The notes under the pieces are model-generated. The model searched no databases, had not been told where the DNA came from, and was given only the letters and a program-made list of their open reading frames with translations. A stretch of DNA of 64,000 bases from DATARN01 sp963851105 (lineage in GTDB: Bacteria; Actinomycetota; Acidimicrobiia; Acidimicrobiales; Palsa-688), in the NCBI GenBank assembly GCA_963851105.1, contig CAWKNP010000007.1, positions 186,001 to 250,000 of the forward strand, given 5' to 3'. Below, one piece after another: positions 16,645 to 25,960 of the stretch. Every line of letters begins with the position of its first letter. The first letter of the stretch is position 1. The translations under genes were made by a program, and so were the position numbers.

Positions 16645-17850
16645 GTGCTGCGGATGGATGGCACCGAGCGCCGGGCCCGCCTGGCCCTCCGCCATCATCT
16701 GGCGCCCGCGGCCCGGGCGGGCAGCACCTTGGAGGTGGCGCAGAGCCTCGTGGCGGTTCATTCCACCGACCCGGCATCGGTGGTCCTCGGGTGCATGGCC
16801 CGCACGGGCGGTGACGTGGCAAGCGTCGAGCAGGCGCTCTACGAGGACCGCTCCGTCGTGCGGATGCTCGGGATGCGCCGCACGGTCTTCGTGGTGCCCA
16901 CCTCCGACATCGGCATCATCCACGCCGCCTGCACTCGGGCGATCGCGATCCAACAACGCCGCAACCTGATCCAGGTCATCGAGGCGGCGGGCATAGCGAC
17001 CGATGGCGGCGCCTGGCTGAAGCGAGTCGAGGGCGACACGATGACGGCTCTCTTGGAACGGGGCGAGGCATTTGGGCAGGAACTGAGCGAGGCGGTTCCC
17101 GAGTTGCGGACGCAGGTGAGCTATGGCGACGAGACCAAGAAATGGGCCGGTGTCTCCGCGCTGACCACTCGGGTCCTGTTCGTTCTGGCCGCCGAGGGCC
17201 GGATCGTGCGAGGCCGGCCTCGCGGTTCGTGGATCAGCAGCCAGCACCGCTGGGTGCCACGCGAGGTATGGCTGGATAGCCGTGAACCCTGGGATGAGCC
17301 GGCAGTCGGGCAGGCCCAGGCTGACCTGGCCGGGAGGTGGCTGGCCTCCTACGGGCCGGCCACAGCCGCCGACCTGAAATGGTGGACGGGCTGGACTTTG
17401 GGAGAGGCCAAACGAGCCCTGGCCGCACTCGACGTTGTAGAGGTGGCCCTGGAGGGCAGCGCTGTCCCCGGATTCGTGCTGCCCGATGATCAAGACCTTC
17501 TCGCCACCGTGCCAGACGATTCCGAGCCGTGGGCGGCTCTGTTACCCGCCCTCGACTCGACCGTCATGGGATGGGCGAACAGAGAGTGGTTCCTCGGAGA
17601 TCAGGCTCAGCGGGCGCCACTGTTCGACCGGTCGGGCAACGTCGGTCCCACGGTGTGGTGGGGCGGGCAGGTTGTGGGGGCCTGGGCACAGCGCAAGGAC
17701 GGCGAGATCGCCATCGCACTGCTCCGCGATGTCGGAACCGAAGCTGTTGCCTCGATCGACCAGTTGGCGGGTCGGCTGCAGCGATCGACCGGCGAGGTCC
17801 GGGTGACCCCGCGGTTCCGAACGCCACTCGAGCGGGAGCTGGCCGGTTGA
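16645..17850 (+). CDS. Winged-helix (AlkZ/YcaQ-like, HTH_42) protein
   Basis: A 401-residue protein (GTG start) of the winged-helix family related to the DNA-crosslink glycosylases AlkZ and YcaQ. It has LVAVHSTDPASVVLGCMART near residue 35, RRTVFVVPTSD near 78, a RWVPREVWL segment near 200, ASYGPATAADLKWWTGWTLG near 232, and LLPALDSTVMGWANREWFL near 300. These are the expected family landmarks, though the substrate-contacting residues cannot be checked here. A role in DNA repair is known for some members, and the present protein may be a distant relative. A palindrome upstream might control it. Confidence 0.8.
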   Translation: MLRMDGTERRARLALRHHLAPAARAGSTLEVAQSLVAVHSTDPASVVLGCMARTGGDVASVEQALYEDRSVVRMLGMRRTVFVVPTSDIGIIHAACTRAIAIQQRRNLIQVIEAAGIATDGGAWLKRVEGDTMTALLERGEAFGQELSEAVPELRTQVSYGDETKKWAGVSALTTRVLFVLAAEGRIVRGRPRGSWISSQHRWVPREVWLDSREPWDEPAVGQAQADLAGRWLASYGPATAADLKWWTGWTLGEAKRALAALDVVEVALEGSAVPGFVLPDDQDLLATVPDDSEPWAALLPALDSTVMGWANREWFLGDQAQRAPLFDRSGNVGPTVWWGGQVVGAWAQRKDGEIAIALLRDVGTEAVASIDQLAGRLQRSTGEVRVTPRFRTPLERELAG

Positions 17851-17943
17851 CCGCCCTACGCCCCAGACGGGCCTCGCTGGCCTGTTGAATGCCCACGCCA
17901 CACGGGCGGACGGCTCAAGCGAGAGCCAGGCGCCTCCGGGCGC

Positions 17944-18519
17944 CTAGACCAGACGGGTGTGGGGGACCGAGGCCACCCGGCCGGACTCCCGGAGCTCGAT
18001 GACGGCGGGGACCGGATCGGCGTCGTGGAACAGCCGCTCGTCGCTGTAGTCCGCTTGGCGGCCGGTCGCGTCGACCACCCACCACGTCGCCTCGAGCGCG
18101 ATCCCGTTGGGGTCGGTGAAGTAGATCGAACGGAAGATGTTGTGGTCGACGACATCGGTCACCTCGCAGCCGGCGGCTTTGAGGCGGCGCTGCAAATCGT
18201 GCAGGGCATTCTCGTCGGGCAGGTTGAGCGACAGGTGATCGAACTGCGGGGCTCTCGAATCGGGAACCCCGGCAGGTTTGGCAAAGGCCTCGAGCTCGAG
18301 ATCGTGATACTCGAAGAACGCAATGGTTGTCTGCGGGCCGATCTCGAAGAAATAGTGGCGGAACGCAGGCAGACCCAAGGTGGCGACCAACCGGGCACCG
18401 AGAACTCCGTGGTAGAACCGCACGGTGGCGTCCATGTCGGATGTCACCAACGCCAGGTGGTTGACACCCCGCCACCGGGGAAGTTCGTCGGGCGAGTCGT
18501 CTACGGTCACCGTTCCCAC
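17944..18519 (-). CDS. VOC-family (glyoxalase/dioxygenase fold) protein
   Basis: A 191-residue protein with two betaalphabetabetabeta units. The first is WRGVNHLALVTSDMDATVRF (His metal ligand in NHLAL). The second has PQFDHLSLNLPDENALHDLQ (His), SIYFTDPNGIALEATWWVVD (Glu ligand in LEATWW) and a long acidic C-terminus. The pattern fits a metal-binding vicinal-oxygen-chelate enzyme such as an extradiol dioxygenase-like or glyoxalase-like protein. The substrate is unknown. GTG 18519 was chosen as start; GTG 18510 is an alternative. It is divergent from the SDR gene. Confidence 0.82.
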   Translation of the reverse strand: MGTVTVDDSPDELPRWRGVNHLALVTSDMDATVRFYHGVLGARLVATLGLPAFRHYFFEIGPQTTIAFFEYHDLELEAFAKPAGVPDSRAPQFDHLSLNLPDENALHDLQRRLKAAGCEVTDVVDHNIFRSIYFTDPNGIALEATWWVVDATGRQADYSDERLFHDADPVPAVIELRESGRVASVPHTRLV

Positions 18520-18579
18520 CGTACAACAAGGGTGGAAAAAAGTCCGCCCCGCGCCGGGTGGACACAGGGAGGCAATTCG

Positions 18580-19449
18580 TTGGAAGGAAAGGTCGTTGTC
18601 ATCACCGGTGCCAACAGCGGCATCGGCTTGGAAACGGCTGTCGCACTCGCGGCCATGGGCGCAACCACGGTGCTGGCGTGCCGCAATCCGGAGCGGGCTG
18701 CGGCGGCATCCGCCGAGGTCCGGGAACGAGCCGCCAGTGACCGTGTCCACACTGTCGGGCTCGATCTGGCTGACCTCGCCTCGGTCCAGACCGCGGCTTC
18801 GTCGATCGCCGACGACTTCGGTCGGGTCGACGTGCTGGTCAACAACGCCGGCGGCATCTGGACCTCACGCCAGAGCACGGCCCAAGGCTTCGAGCAGACC
18901 TTCGGCGTCAATCACCTGGGCGGCTTCTACCTGACCAACCTTCTCCTCTCGACCCTCGTCGCGGCCGCGCCATCGAGGGTCATCAACCTGTCGTCGGCGG
19001 CCCACCGCCTGGCGGTACGGGGCCTGCGGTGGTCCGACCTGCAACACCAGGGCCGATACTCCGCCATGGAGGTCTACGGCGAGTCCAAGCTGGCCAACAT
19101 TCTCTTCACCCGGGAACTGGGCCGCCGCCTCGACCCGGGCATGGTGACGGTCAATGCCGTGCACCCGGGACCAGTGCGCAGCGGCTTTGGCATGGGTGGG
19201 GACACCACCGGGCTGCTTGGCATCGCCAACCGTCTGATCAGACCCTTCGAGGTGACTCCGGCTGCGGGGGCCGATACCGTGATCTTCCTGGCCATCGACG
19301 AGTCGGTGGCCGGCCAGACAGGCGGTTACTGGTCCAACCGCAGCCAATCCAAAGTCAGCGGCCACGGCCGCGACGACGACGCGGCGGGGCGGCTCTGGGT
19401 CGAGAGCGAGCGCCTGCTGAGCGACGCCGGCTTCCCGTTACCCAACTGA
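18580..19449 (+). CDS. Short-chain dehydrogenase/reductase
   Basis: A 289-residue SDR of the retinol dehydrogenase-like subgroup. It has the cofactor motif TGANSGIG in VVVITGANSGIGLETAVALA (residues 5-24), NNAGG, and the catalytic YGESK in MEVYGESKLANILFTRELG (about residue 165), with HPGPVRSG after it. TTG at 18580 is used as start because AGGGAGG lies 8 bases upstream and the reading MEGKVVVITGA is standard; the frame continues upstream without a better start. NADP(H) is likely because of the Arg after the second strand (CRNPERA). The substrate is unknown. Confidence 0.88.
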   Translation: MEGKVVVITGANSGIGLETAVALAAMGATTVLACRNPERAAAASAEVRERAASDRVHTVGLDLADLASVQTAASSIADDFGRVDVLVNNAGGIWTSRQSTAQGFEQTFGVNHLGGFYLTNLLLSTLVAAAPSRVINLSSAAHRLAVRGLRWSDLQHQGRYSAMEVYGESKLANILFTRELGRRLDPGMVTVNAVHPGPVRSGFGMGGDTTGLLGIANRLIRPFEVTPAAGADTVIFLAIDESVAGQTGGYWSNRSQSKVSGHGRDDDAAGRLWVESERLLSDAGFPLPN

Positions 19450-19470
19450 ACCTGCGGGACTTTTGTGAAC

Positions 19471-19511
19471 CTGTGGGCTTCAGTGTTGCAGGACGACATT
19501 GAAGCCCACAG
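19471..19511 (+). terminator. Inverted repeat after the SDR gene
   Basis: CTGTGGGCTTCA and TGAAGCCCACAG form a perfect 12-base stem with a 17-base loop, about 20 bases after the SDR stop, followed by AATCAAAAAA. It is the probable terminator of the SDR gene. A further AAGCCCACAA copy follows at 19521. Confidence 0.65.
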
Positions 19512-19542
19512 GAATCAAAAAAGCCCACAAGTTCGACGCCTT

Positions 19543-19569
19543 CCGTGGGCCCCGTGGGCCCCGTGGGCC
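19543..19569. repeat. Three perfect tandem copies of CCGTGGGCC
   Basis: A 9-base unit is repeated three times without change. It lies between the SDR terminator and the acyltransferase start. If the acyltransferase were translated from the GTG or ATG-like starts within it, it would encode Gly-Pro-Val triplets, but no ribosome-binding site supports that. Confidence 0.75.
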
Positions 19570-19643
19570 TCGCGGGGCCCCGGCGGCTGGGCGACGACGC
19601 AGGCCGGCCGATGGTTTCGGCCCAAGCCCTAGCATCGGCGACC

Positions 19644-20996
19644 ATGCGGCCGCTGGCGGACAAGGTGATGACCGCACTGGCATCGCTCCTGACGCACATC
19701 TTCTTCCGGCACGTGGAGATCGAGGGCGGCGAGAACCTCCCACGCCGGGGACCGCTGGTGGTGGTGGCCAACCACAGCAATGGGCTTGTCGACGGCCTGC
19801 TGTTGATGGCGACGCTACGGCGCTATCCCCGCTTCCTGGCGAAGGCCACACTTTTCAAAATCCTGCCGTTGCGGCCATTTTTGAAGTTGGCCGGGGTCGT
19901 GCCCGTCCACCGCCGCTCGGACAAAGAGGCGGGGACAGACAAGGGCCTGGGCAACGAAGAAACGTTCCGGACGTCCCGGGCCCTGCTCGAGCGTGGCGGT
20001 GTCGTCGCCCTTTTCCCCGAGGGGATCAGTCACAACGAACCGGCCCTGCAACCCTTGCGAACGGGCGCCGCTCGCATCGCGCTGGGCGCCGCCGCCGGGG
20101 GCAGCGACGACGTGGTCACCGTCGCGGTCGGCCTTGTCTATGACGCCAAGGCGACCTTCCGGTCCCGGGCATTGGTACGGGTAGGACCGGCCCAATCAGT
20201 CACACCATGGGTCGAGAAGTACCGCGCCGACGAGCGGGCGGCGGTGCGCGCCCTTACCGAAGAGCTGGGCGATCAGCTTCGTGAGGTGGTCACCACCTAT
20301 CGCTCGTGGCGGGAGGCGGAGCTCTTGGCCGCCATCGCCGAGGTGGTCGTCGCGCCGGCGCCCGACAGCGGGCCGGCGCCGGAACTGGAGCTCGGGGCCT
20401 TGGCTGAACGGGAGCGGTTGGCGGCGGAGCTGGCCTCGATCGACCTGGACACCGACGACGCCGCGGCCCTATTGGAGGCCTATGAGACCTACCGGCGGGA
20501 CCTGGCGTTGATGGGTCTGACCGACGCTCAGGTCACCGCCCGCTATGGCCGGAAGTATCGCCGAGCCCTGGCCTGGTCGCTGGTCAAGCTGGGTGCCGCC
20601 GTACCGCCGGGATTGGTGGGTGTCGCCGTCCATGCCGTGCCGTATCAGATCATGAAGCGCCTGGCCAAGCTGCCGCGAGACGAGAGCATCAAGTCGACGG
20701 TCAAGCTGGTCGGTTGCTTTTTCCTGTTCAGCATCGAGTACCTCGTCATCGCCGAGGTGGTGCGGCGCAAGCGGGGATGGCTCGCCGCCGCTATCGCCTT
20801 CGTGGCGGCGCTGCTCAGCGGCTACGCCTCCCTGCGTTTGAGCGAACGGGCCAAGTCGGTCGGCGGGTTGATGGAGGGAGCCTCCATTGTCAGGAGCCGA
20901 GGCGCCGTCCTCCCTGCGGTGCTGGCTCACCGCGCCGAGGTGGTCCAGCGGGCCCGCGTCCTGGTTAGCCCGCCGGCGCCGGCGCCGGCTGCCTGA
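19644..20996 (+). CDS. 1-acylglycerol-3-phosphate acyltransferase-like protein with extended C-terminus
   Basis: About 450 residues. The N-terminal part is a PlsC-like domain with the HX4D catalytic motif in VVVANHSNGLVDGLLLMATL and the glycerol-phosphate binding motif FPEGISHNEPALQPLRTGAA. A long linker with acidic helices follows. The C-terminal 120 residues hold two hydrophobic segments (KLVGCFFLFSIEYLVIAEVV; GWLAAAIAFVAALLSGYASL), placing it at the membrane. It would transfer acyl chains in phospholipid or related lipid synthesis. ATG 19644 is preferred, as MRPLADKVMTALASLL precedes the domain directly; starts at 19611 and 19545 are possible. Confidence 0.85.
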   Translation: MRPLADKVMTALASLLTHIFFRHVEIEGGENLPRRGPLVVVANHSNGLVDGLLLMATLRRYPRFLAKATLFKILPLRPFLKLAGVVPVHRRSDKEAGTDKGLGNEETFRTSRALLERGGVVALFPEGISHNEPALQPLRTGAARIALGAAAGGSDDVVTVAVGLVYDAKATFRSRALVRVGPAQSVTPWVEKYRADERAAVRALTEELGDQLREVVTTYRSWREAELLAAIAEVVVAPAPDSGPAPELELGALAERERLAAELASIDLDTDDAAALLEAYETYRRDLALMGLTDAQVTARYGRKYRRALAWSLVKLGAAVPPGLVGVAVHAVPYQIMKRLAKLPRDESIKSTVKLVGCFFLFSIEYLVIAEVVRRKRGWLAAAIAFVAALLSGYASLRLSERAKSVGGLMEGASIVRSRGAVLPAVLAHRAEVVQRARVLVSPPAPAPAA

Positions 20997-21022
20997 ACGA
21001 TTTCAGGTGTAGGTCCCTCTGG

Positions 21023-21922
21023 TCATCCCCGCCCAGTCGCCGAGTCGGATCCCGCCTGAGGACGGGCTGGCCGCCGCCCGAGGACACCGAGCTGTTTGAG
21101 CGTGCTCCGCAGCCGTTTGGCCGCGGCCGGCTGGACCAGGGGTACCACCTGCTCGAGGAGCCGATCGACCGGAGTCACCGAGTCGAGGAGCCAGCGCGAC
21201 AGGATGCCCTCGTCCATCCAGCCGCCGGCGCCCGCGGGCAGCTGCTCATTGAGCCACCCCGGCTCAGCCGCCTGGGCGACCAGGTAGCTCCACGACCAGC
21301 TGTCGGCCCCGATTCGCATGACGCCGGGTAGCTGCAGCGGGCCCACATCGATTCCGTTCTCCGTCACGACCTGGATGACGGGGTGGAGGCGGCCCACCGC
21401 TTGCCAGGTCAGGGGCTCGGACGCCCGTTTGGCGGCACCGAGGACATTGCTCAGCCAGATACTGGCCAGCAGGAGGTCGGTCGACTCCTCTGGTGGAGGA
21501 GTCGGGAGCCGGAAACACCTCCGCATGCAGTCGACGACCCGCCCGACCGTTGGCGCCTCCTTGATCAGCACCGTCTTCCCGTCGCGCAGATAGCCGGCCA
21601 TGGCGCCGGTCCGTGTCATTAAGCACACGACGCGGACCCGGCGGCGCTCGCCCGGTGCCAGGATTTCGACCGGGGGCGGCGGGCCGCCAACTTCCATCGC
21701 GTGGGCCCAGCCGTACCCGACGGTGGCGATGGCGTCGCACCCGGGGGGCGCTATGAAGCCCACCATGGTCTCGAGGTGCCGGTGCCATTGGACCCTTTCG
21801 GGGTGGTCGAATGGACCCAAGATCTCGGCCCAGGCAGGATCGGAGCCCGCGGGCCGCAGCGATTCCATGCTCTGGGCGAGGCGGGTCAGGGTTTCGGAGA
21901 GAGTGCTCACACCTCTCTCCAT
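21023..21922 (-). CDS. Conserved hypothetical protein downstream of aspS
   Basis: A 299-residue protein I cannot assign to a function. It begins with a helical segment (STLSETLTRLAQSMESLRPA). A central region is rich in hydrophobic strands (VRVVCLMTRTGAMAGYL, TDLLLASIWLSNVLGAA), and a C-terminal helix ends in a basic tail. No signal peptide or clear membrane span is seen. It begins 32 bases after the aspS stop in the same direction, so it is probably co-transcribed with aspS. A start at the GTG of VSTLSETL a few codons in is equally possible. Confidence 0.6.
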   Translation of the reverse strand: MERGVSTLSETLTRLAQSMESLRPAGSDPAWAEILGPFDHPERVQWHRHLETMVGFIAPPGCDAIATVGYGWAHAMEVGGPPPPVEILAPGERRRVRVVCLMTRTGAMAGYLRDGKTVLIKEAPTVGRVVDCMRRCFRLPTPPPEESTDLLLASIWLSNVLGAAKRASEPLTWQAVGRLHPVIQVVTENGIDVGPLQLPGVMRIGADSWSWSYLVAQAAEPGWLNEQLPAGAGGWMDEGILSRWLLDSVTPVDRLLEQVVPLVQPAAAKRLRSTLKQLGVLGRRPARPQAGSDSATGRG

Positions 21923-21954
21923 GCCGCGCCGGCACGGGCACCCCGCAGGGCGTC

Positions 21955-23829
21955 CTAGTTCGGGGGCTTGGGCAGCACCACTTGGAGGTGGAGCTCCTTG
22001 AGCTGGTCCTCGCTCGCGGGGCTCGGGGCGCCCATCAACAGGTCCCGGGCAGTCTGATTGAGCGGGAAGGCGATGACCTCGCGCAGGTTGGCCTGGTCGA
22101 GCAGCATCATCAGGAGGCGATCAAAACCGGGCGCGATCCCGGCGTGGGGTGGTGCACCATAGTGAAACGCCTGCCACAGGGCGGGAAACGACTGCTCGAT
22201 CCGTTCGGGACCGTACCCCGCAATCGCGAACGCAGCCTGCATCACTTCGGGCCGGTGGTTCCGCACCGCGCCCGAGGACAGTTCGAGGCCGTTGCAGACC
22301 AGGTCGTACTGGTAGGCCAGGATGTCGCCGGGGTCCTTGGTCTGCAGCGCCTCCAGGCCCCCTTGGGGCATGGAGAACGGATTGTGGGAGAAGTCCCACC
22401 CTTTGGTCTCGTCGTTCCACTCGTACATCGGGAAGTCGGTGATCCAGCAGAACGCCAGCTCGTCAGGGTCGGCAAGGCCGAGATCTCGCCCCACCGCCGT
22501 CCGTTGGGCGCCGAGCACCCGGCTGGCGGCTTCGGAGGGACCGACGGCGGTGAGCACGGCGTCGCCCGGTTGCGCTCCTACGGCCTCGACGATGACATCG
22601 ATCTCGGCCGCGACGAGCTTGCGGGCCAGCGGTCCCTTGACTTCGCTACCGAGCTCGGCGGGGAGCTGCAGCCAGCTGCCGATGACCCCCGCCTTGTTGG
22701 CAGTGTCGGAAAAGGCGTCGAACCACCGGCGAGGCTGGGGCGCGCCCCCGGGGATGCGCAGCGCCCGGATGGCGTGGCCCTTCTCCGGGACCTGGAGGAA
22801 CATGGGAAGTTCGGTGGTGCCGCCAAGCACGGCGGTCGCATCGGCGATGGCCAGGTCGAAGCGCAGGTCCGGCTTGTCGGTGCCGTAGCTGGCCAGGACC
22901 TCGGCGTGGGTGAGGCGGGGGAATGGTGCCTTGGCCTGCTTGATCGGCGCCATGCCGCCGGCGGGGAGCTCGGTGACCACGTGCATCATGAGCTGCTCGA
23001 CCTCGTCGAACACGTCCTCCTGGGTTGCGAACGCCATCTCGAGATCTATCTGGTAAAACTCGCCGGGACTGCGGTCGGCGCGCGACGCCTCGTCGCGGAA
23101 GCAGGGGGCGATCTGGAAGTAGCGCTCGATCCCGCCCACCATCAGCAACTGTTTGAACTGCTGCGGCGCCTGTGGCAGGGCGTAGAACTCGCCGGGGTAG
23201 AGCCGGCTCGGGACGAGGAAGTCGCGGGCTCCCTCGGGGCTGCTGGCGGTCAGGATCGGCGTGGTGATCTCCAGGAAGTTGCGCTGCGCCATGTGGGTGC
23301 GGACCAGTTGCGCCAGGCGGGCTCGGGCCTGGAGGCGGGCAACGACGGGTCCCCGGCGGAGATCGAGGTAGCGGTAGCGGAGCCTGGTGTCCTCGGAGAC
23401 GTCGGCGGCGGGATCGATCGGAAACGGGAGCACGTCGGCCCCGGACAGGACCTCGACGGAGTCCACGGCCACCTCGATGGTGCCCGTGGCCAGCTTCGGG
23501 TTGTAGTCCTTCTCCTCCCGCGCCACCACCTCGCCGCTCACCGCGACCACGCTCTCGAGGCGAAGCCGGGTGAGGGTCTCGAAGCCTGGCCGGTCGGGGT
23601 GCGAGACCAACTGCACGATGCCGCTGGCGTCGCGCAGGTCGATGAACAGCAGGCCGCCGTGGTCGCGCTTTGCCGCCACCCAGCCCGCCAGGCGGTGACG
23701 CCGTCCGACGTGGGCCTCGGCGATCTCACCGGCACGGATGTTTCGGTAGGTGTTGTCGCCGGTGTTGCCGGCTGCGTTGTCGCCTGCGTTGTTGGCCAGG
23801 GGAGGGAGATCAGCTACTCGATCGGTCAC
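21955..23829 (-). CDS. aspS: Aspartyl-tRNA synthetase
   Basis: A 624-residue class II synthetase that charges tRNA-Asp. The N-terminal OB-fold anticodon-binding domain has WVAAKRDHGGLLFIDLRDAS (about residues 50-70). Class II motif 2 is FRDEASRADRSPGEFYQIDL (about 245-265), and motif 3 is GAPPHAGIAPGFDRLLMMLL near the end. The bacterial GAD insert domain lies between them (from about 300). The length is slightly above the usual 590 because of an Asn/Gly-rich N-terminal extension. The start is a GTG. I cannot tell from sequence alone whether it also charges tRNA-Asn. Confidence 0.97.
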   Translation of the reverse strand: MTDRVADLPPLANNAGDNAAGNTGDNTYRNIRAGEIAEAHVGRRHRLAGWVAAKRDHGGLLFIDLRDASGIVQLVSHPDRPGFETLTRLRLESVVAVSGEVVAREEKDYNPKLATGTIEVAVDSVEVLSGADVLPFPIDPAADVSEDTRLRYRYLDLRRGPVVARLQARARLAQLVRTHMAQRNFLEITTPILTASSPEGARDFLVPSRLYPGEFYALPQAPQQFKQLLMVGGIERYFQIAPCFRDEASRADRSPGEFYQIDLEMAFATQEDVFDEVEQLMMHVVTELPAGGMAPIKQAKAPFPRLTHAEVLASYGTDKPDLRFDLAIADATAVLGGTTELPMFLQVPEKGHAIRALRIPGGAPQPRRWFDAFSDTANKAGVIGSWLQLPAELGSEVKGPLARKLVAAEIDVIVEAVGAQPGDAVLTAVGPSEAASRVLGAQRTAVGRDLGLADPDELAFCWITDFPMYEWNDETKGWDFSHNPFSMPQGGLEALQTKDPGDILAYQYDLVCNGLELSSGAVRNHRPEVMQAAFAIAGYGPERIEQSFPALWQAFHYGAPPHAGIAPGFDRLLMMLLDQANLREVIAFPLNQTARDLLMGAPSPASEDQLKELHLQVVLPKPPN

Positions 23830-23925
23830 GGTGGCGACGAGGCTACAGGGCCGGGATCACCGCTCGACTCGTACCGCCGGCGACAACTCGCCCTCGCCAG
23901 CGGCTCGGACCCTCGCCGGCAACGA

Positions 23926-23955
23926 ATGAGGCCCCCGCCGCAGCGGGGGCCTCAT
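23926..23955 (-). terminator. Strong terminator of the surface-protein gene
   Basis: ATGAGGCCCCCGC / GCGGGGGCCTCAT is a perfect 13-base stem with a 4-base loop (CGCA), placed 22 bases past the stop of the reverse-strand gene at 23978 and upstream of aspS. It should separate the two transcription units. Confidence 0.85.
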
Positions 23956-23977
23956 CACTTACAGGAACTGCGGTGGG

Positions 23978-25732
23978 TTACGGGTTGGTACGGGCCCTGC
24001 GCAGCAGGCGCCGCGTGCCCTCAGCCATGATCAGGAGGCCAACGGCAATCCACGGCAACGTGGGACCGGTACCGGTGGTGGCCAGACCATTGCCCGAGGA
24101 GGTGACCGACGGAGCGATCAGGGTGATTGAGCCGCCGATGATGGCTTGGTCGACCGCTCCGATAGCCGTGGCTTCGCCCGAGGCCCCGCCGGTGCAGTTG
24201 CCGAGACCGGCAGTCACATTGGCGGTGTCAGCCAGGACGCCGTTAGGCGAGTTGGCCGGGATCGACACCATGACGGTCAGTGCTATGGGCGCATCACCTG
24301 GGTGGTAGGACCCCAGATCGGGCCAGGTGATGGTGCCGGTACTGGTGTTGTACACCCCGCCCTTGCTGATCGTCCCGATGGTGAACGACGGGCTGCCGGA
24401 GTTGATCGAGATCTTGTCCGTGGCGTGGATGTGAACCAGGTCGCAGGTGGAGTCGCTCAGCGCCGATGCGCTGGACGGGATGAGGATGGTCCAGGTGAAG
24501 GTGTTGCCGGCGGCGACGGTCGGCGCACTGGCCACCTTGGCCACCGGCACGGTGCAGGCGATGGGCCCGTTGGGCAGCATGACCGAAGACTCGACATGGC
24601 CGACGCGCACATTGGCGACGGTGATACCGGCGGCGGGGATGCTGGCATTGATGGACAGGAGGTCATAGGCCACCGTCGTCGCGGCCGGGGCAATGGCGGC
24701 TCCGACGTTGACGCTGAGGTTGATGCCAAGAGCCGCCAGCGTGGTATGCAGCGCCGAACCAACGCCGAGCAGCGGGTTGATGATCCCGGCCAACAGGCTC
24801 CGCTTGACCGATGCCAGCGTGATGGGTGCGGCTGCACCGATCTTCAGGGCGATGGTGATAACCGGATCACTGTTGCTGGTGGTGGTGCCGGCATGGCCTT
24901 CTCCGTCATTGAAGGTGCTGATGGAGAACGGGTTGTTGGCGTCGGTTCCTTGCACGGTCACTGCGATCTGCAGCGCGGTACCGAGGTTGACGGTGAGGGG
25001 AGCGATGATCTCCTTGACCGTGTTCTGGATGCCGAAGGTGCCGTCAGCGTTGGCGACCAGGTCGGTCCGGGTGGTGGTCTGTGCCGCCTGGGTGCCGGCG
25101 GCGCCGGTACCGGAGACGACCGGCGGCGTGGCGCCGACGACCGACGTCGGAGCCGACGCCTCACCTTCGCCGTAGGCGAGAGGCTGGCCAACCGGGCAGA
25201 AGCTCGAGTTGTAGGCCGCCGCCGCCCGACCCGTCAGCAACCCGGTAGTCAGCAGCCCGGGAATGTTGAGCGGAATGGCGGTCTTGGTGATGAGCCCGCT
25301 CGGCGGTGCCGCGTGAGCCTCGGCGATGCCGAGCTGGATCTGGTTCTTCTGGGCCTGGGTCAGCCCGAGGCCGACCTCGATGCCTGAGCCCCGCCCGTAG
25401 GCGTTGGCCGCGTTGGCCGTCTGATCCGTCTGGACCAGGGCACCGGTGACCGGTGAGGCGACGGCGGCGCCGAGACCGCCGGATGCGGCGGTATTGGCGG
25501 AAAACGCCTGCTCCACGCCAGCCAATGTGGTGGCCCCGAGAGTCAGCGCCTTGAGGCTGATCTCACTCCCAGTGCCGTAGGCACCGAAACGGGCCTGGGC
25601 GAATGGGGTGCCCGCGGCGGCCAGGGCACGAGGGGCCGCCGAGGCGGGCACCGCCGGGACCATCGCCACCGAGGCGCCGCTGAGAACTACCGCTCCCAGC
25701 ACCGCCATCCCTCGCCTGCGAAATCGGATCAT
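23978..25732 (-). CDS. Secreted surface protein with LAxTG-type sorting signal
   Basis: A 584-residue exported protein. A signal peptide starts at ATG 25732 (MIRFRRRGMAVLGAVVLSGA then SVAMVPAVPASAAP, with cleavage near ASA-AP). The body is Ala/Gly/Thr-rich with repeated beta-strand-like segments, probably Ig-like or DUF11-type adhesive domains. The C-terminus has LATTGTG, a hydrophobic span (TLPWIAVGLLIMAEG) and a basic tail (RRLLRRARTNP), the layout of a cell-wall sorting signal of the LAxTG class used by class E sortases. Only two Cys pairs are evident. The ligand or binding partner is unknown, and no sortase gene is in the window. A GGGAGG ribosome-binding site supports the start. Confidence 0.8.
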   Translation of the reverse strand: MIRFRRRGMAVLGAVVLSGASVAMVPAVPASAAPRALAAAGTPFAQARFGAYGTGSEISLKALTLGATTLAGVEQAFSANTAASGGLGAAVASPVTGALVQTDQTANAANAYGRGSGIEVGLGLTQAQKNQIQLGIAEAHAAPPSGLITKTAIPLNIPGLLTTGLLTGRAAAAYNSSFCPVGQPLAYGEGEASAPTSVVGATPPVVSGTGAAGTQAAQTTTRTDLVANADGTFGIQNTVKEIIAPLTVNLGTALQIAVTVQGTDANNPFSISTFNDGEGHAGTTTSNSDPVITIALKIGAAAPITLASVKRSLLAGIINPLLGVGSALHTTLAALGINLSVNVGAAIAPAATTVAYDLLSINASIPAAGITVANVRVGHVESSVMLPNGPIACTVPVAKVASAPTVAAGNTFTWTILIPSSASALSDSTCDLVHIHATDKISINSGSPSFTIGTISKGGVYNTSTGTITWPDLGSYHPGDAPIALTVMVSIPANSPNGVLADTANVTAGLGNCTGGASGEATAIGAVDQAIIGGSITLIAPSVTSSGNGLATTGTGPTLPWIAVGLLIMAEGTRRLLRRARTNP

Positions 25733-25960
25733 TGTGTTGCAGCCTCCCTCAGGTACCCGTCGTGTCGGGGAACAACCAAAACCACCGAGCTTCACAAAGC
25801 AACGACGCCGGGATGATTCCCGTACATATCGCCTCAACCTTGGTTGCCTCTACTGCCTTGTCTGTCGGTCCTTCTTACCCACCCTGACCGTTCCGGTTGT
25901 TCGACTGGTCAGTCTGTCCATTTTTAGTGTTCTGCCGCGCTTCCCAGCAATCTGCACACC

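Noticed and set aside
21811..24030. Forward frame of 739 codons opposite aspS
   Set aside because: It is a shadow frame of aspS; aspS has complete class II synthetase motifs.
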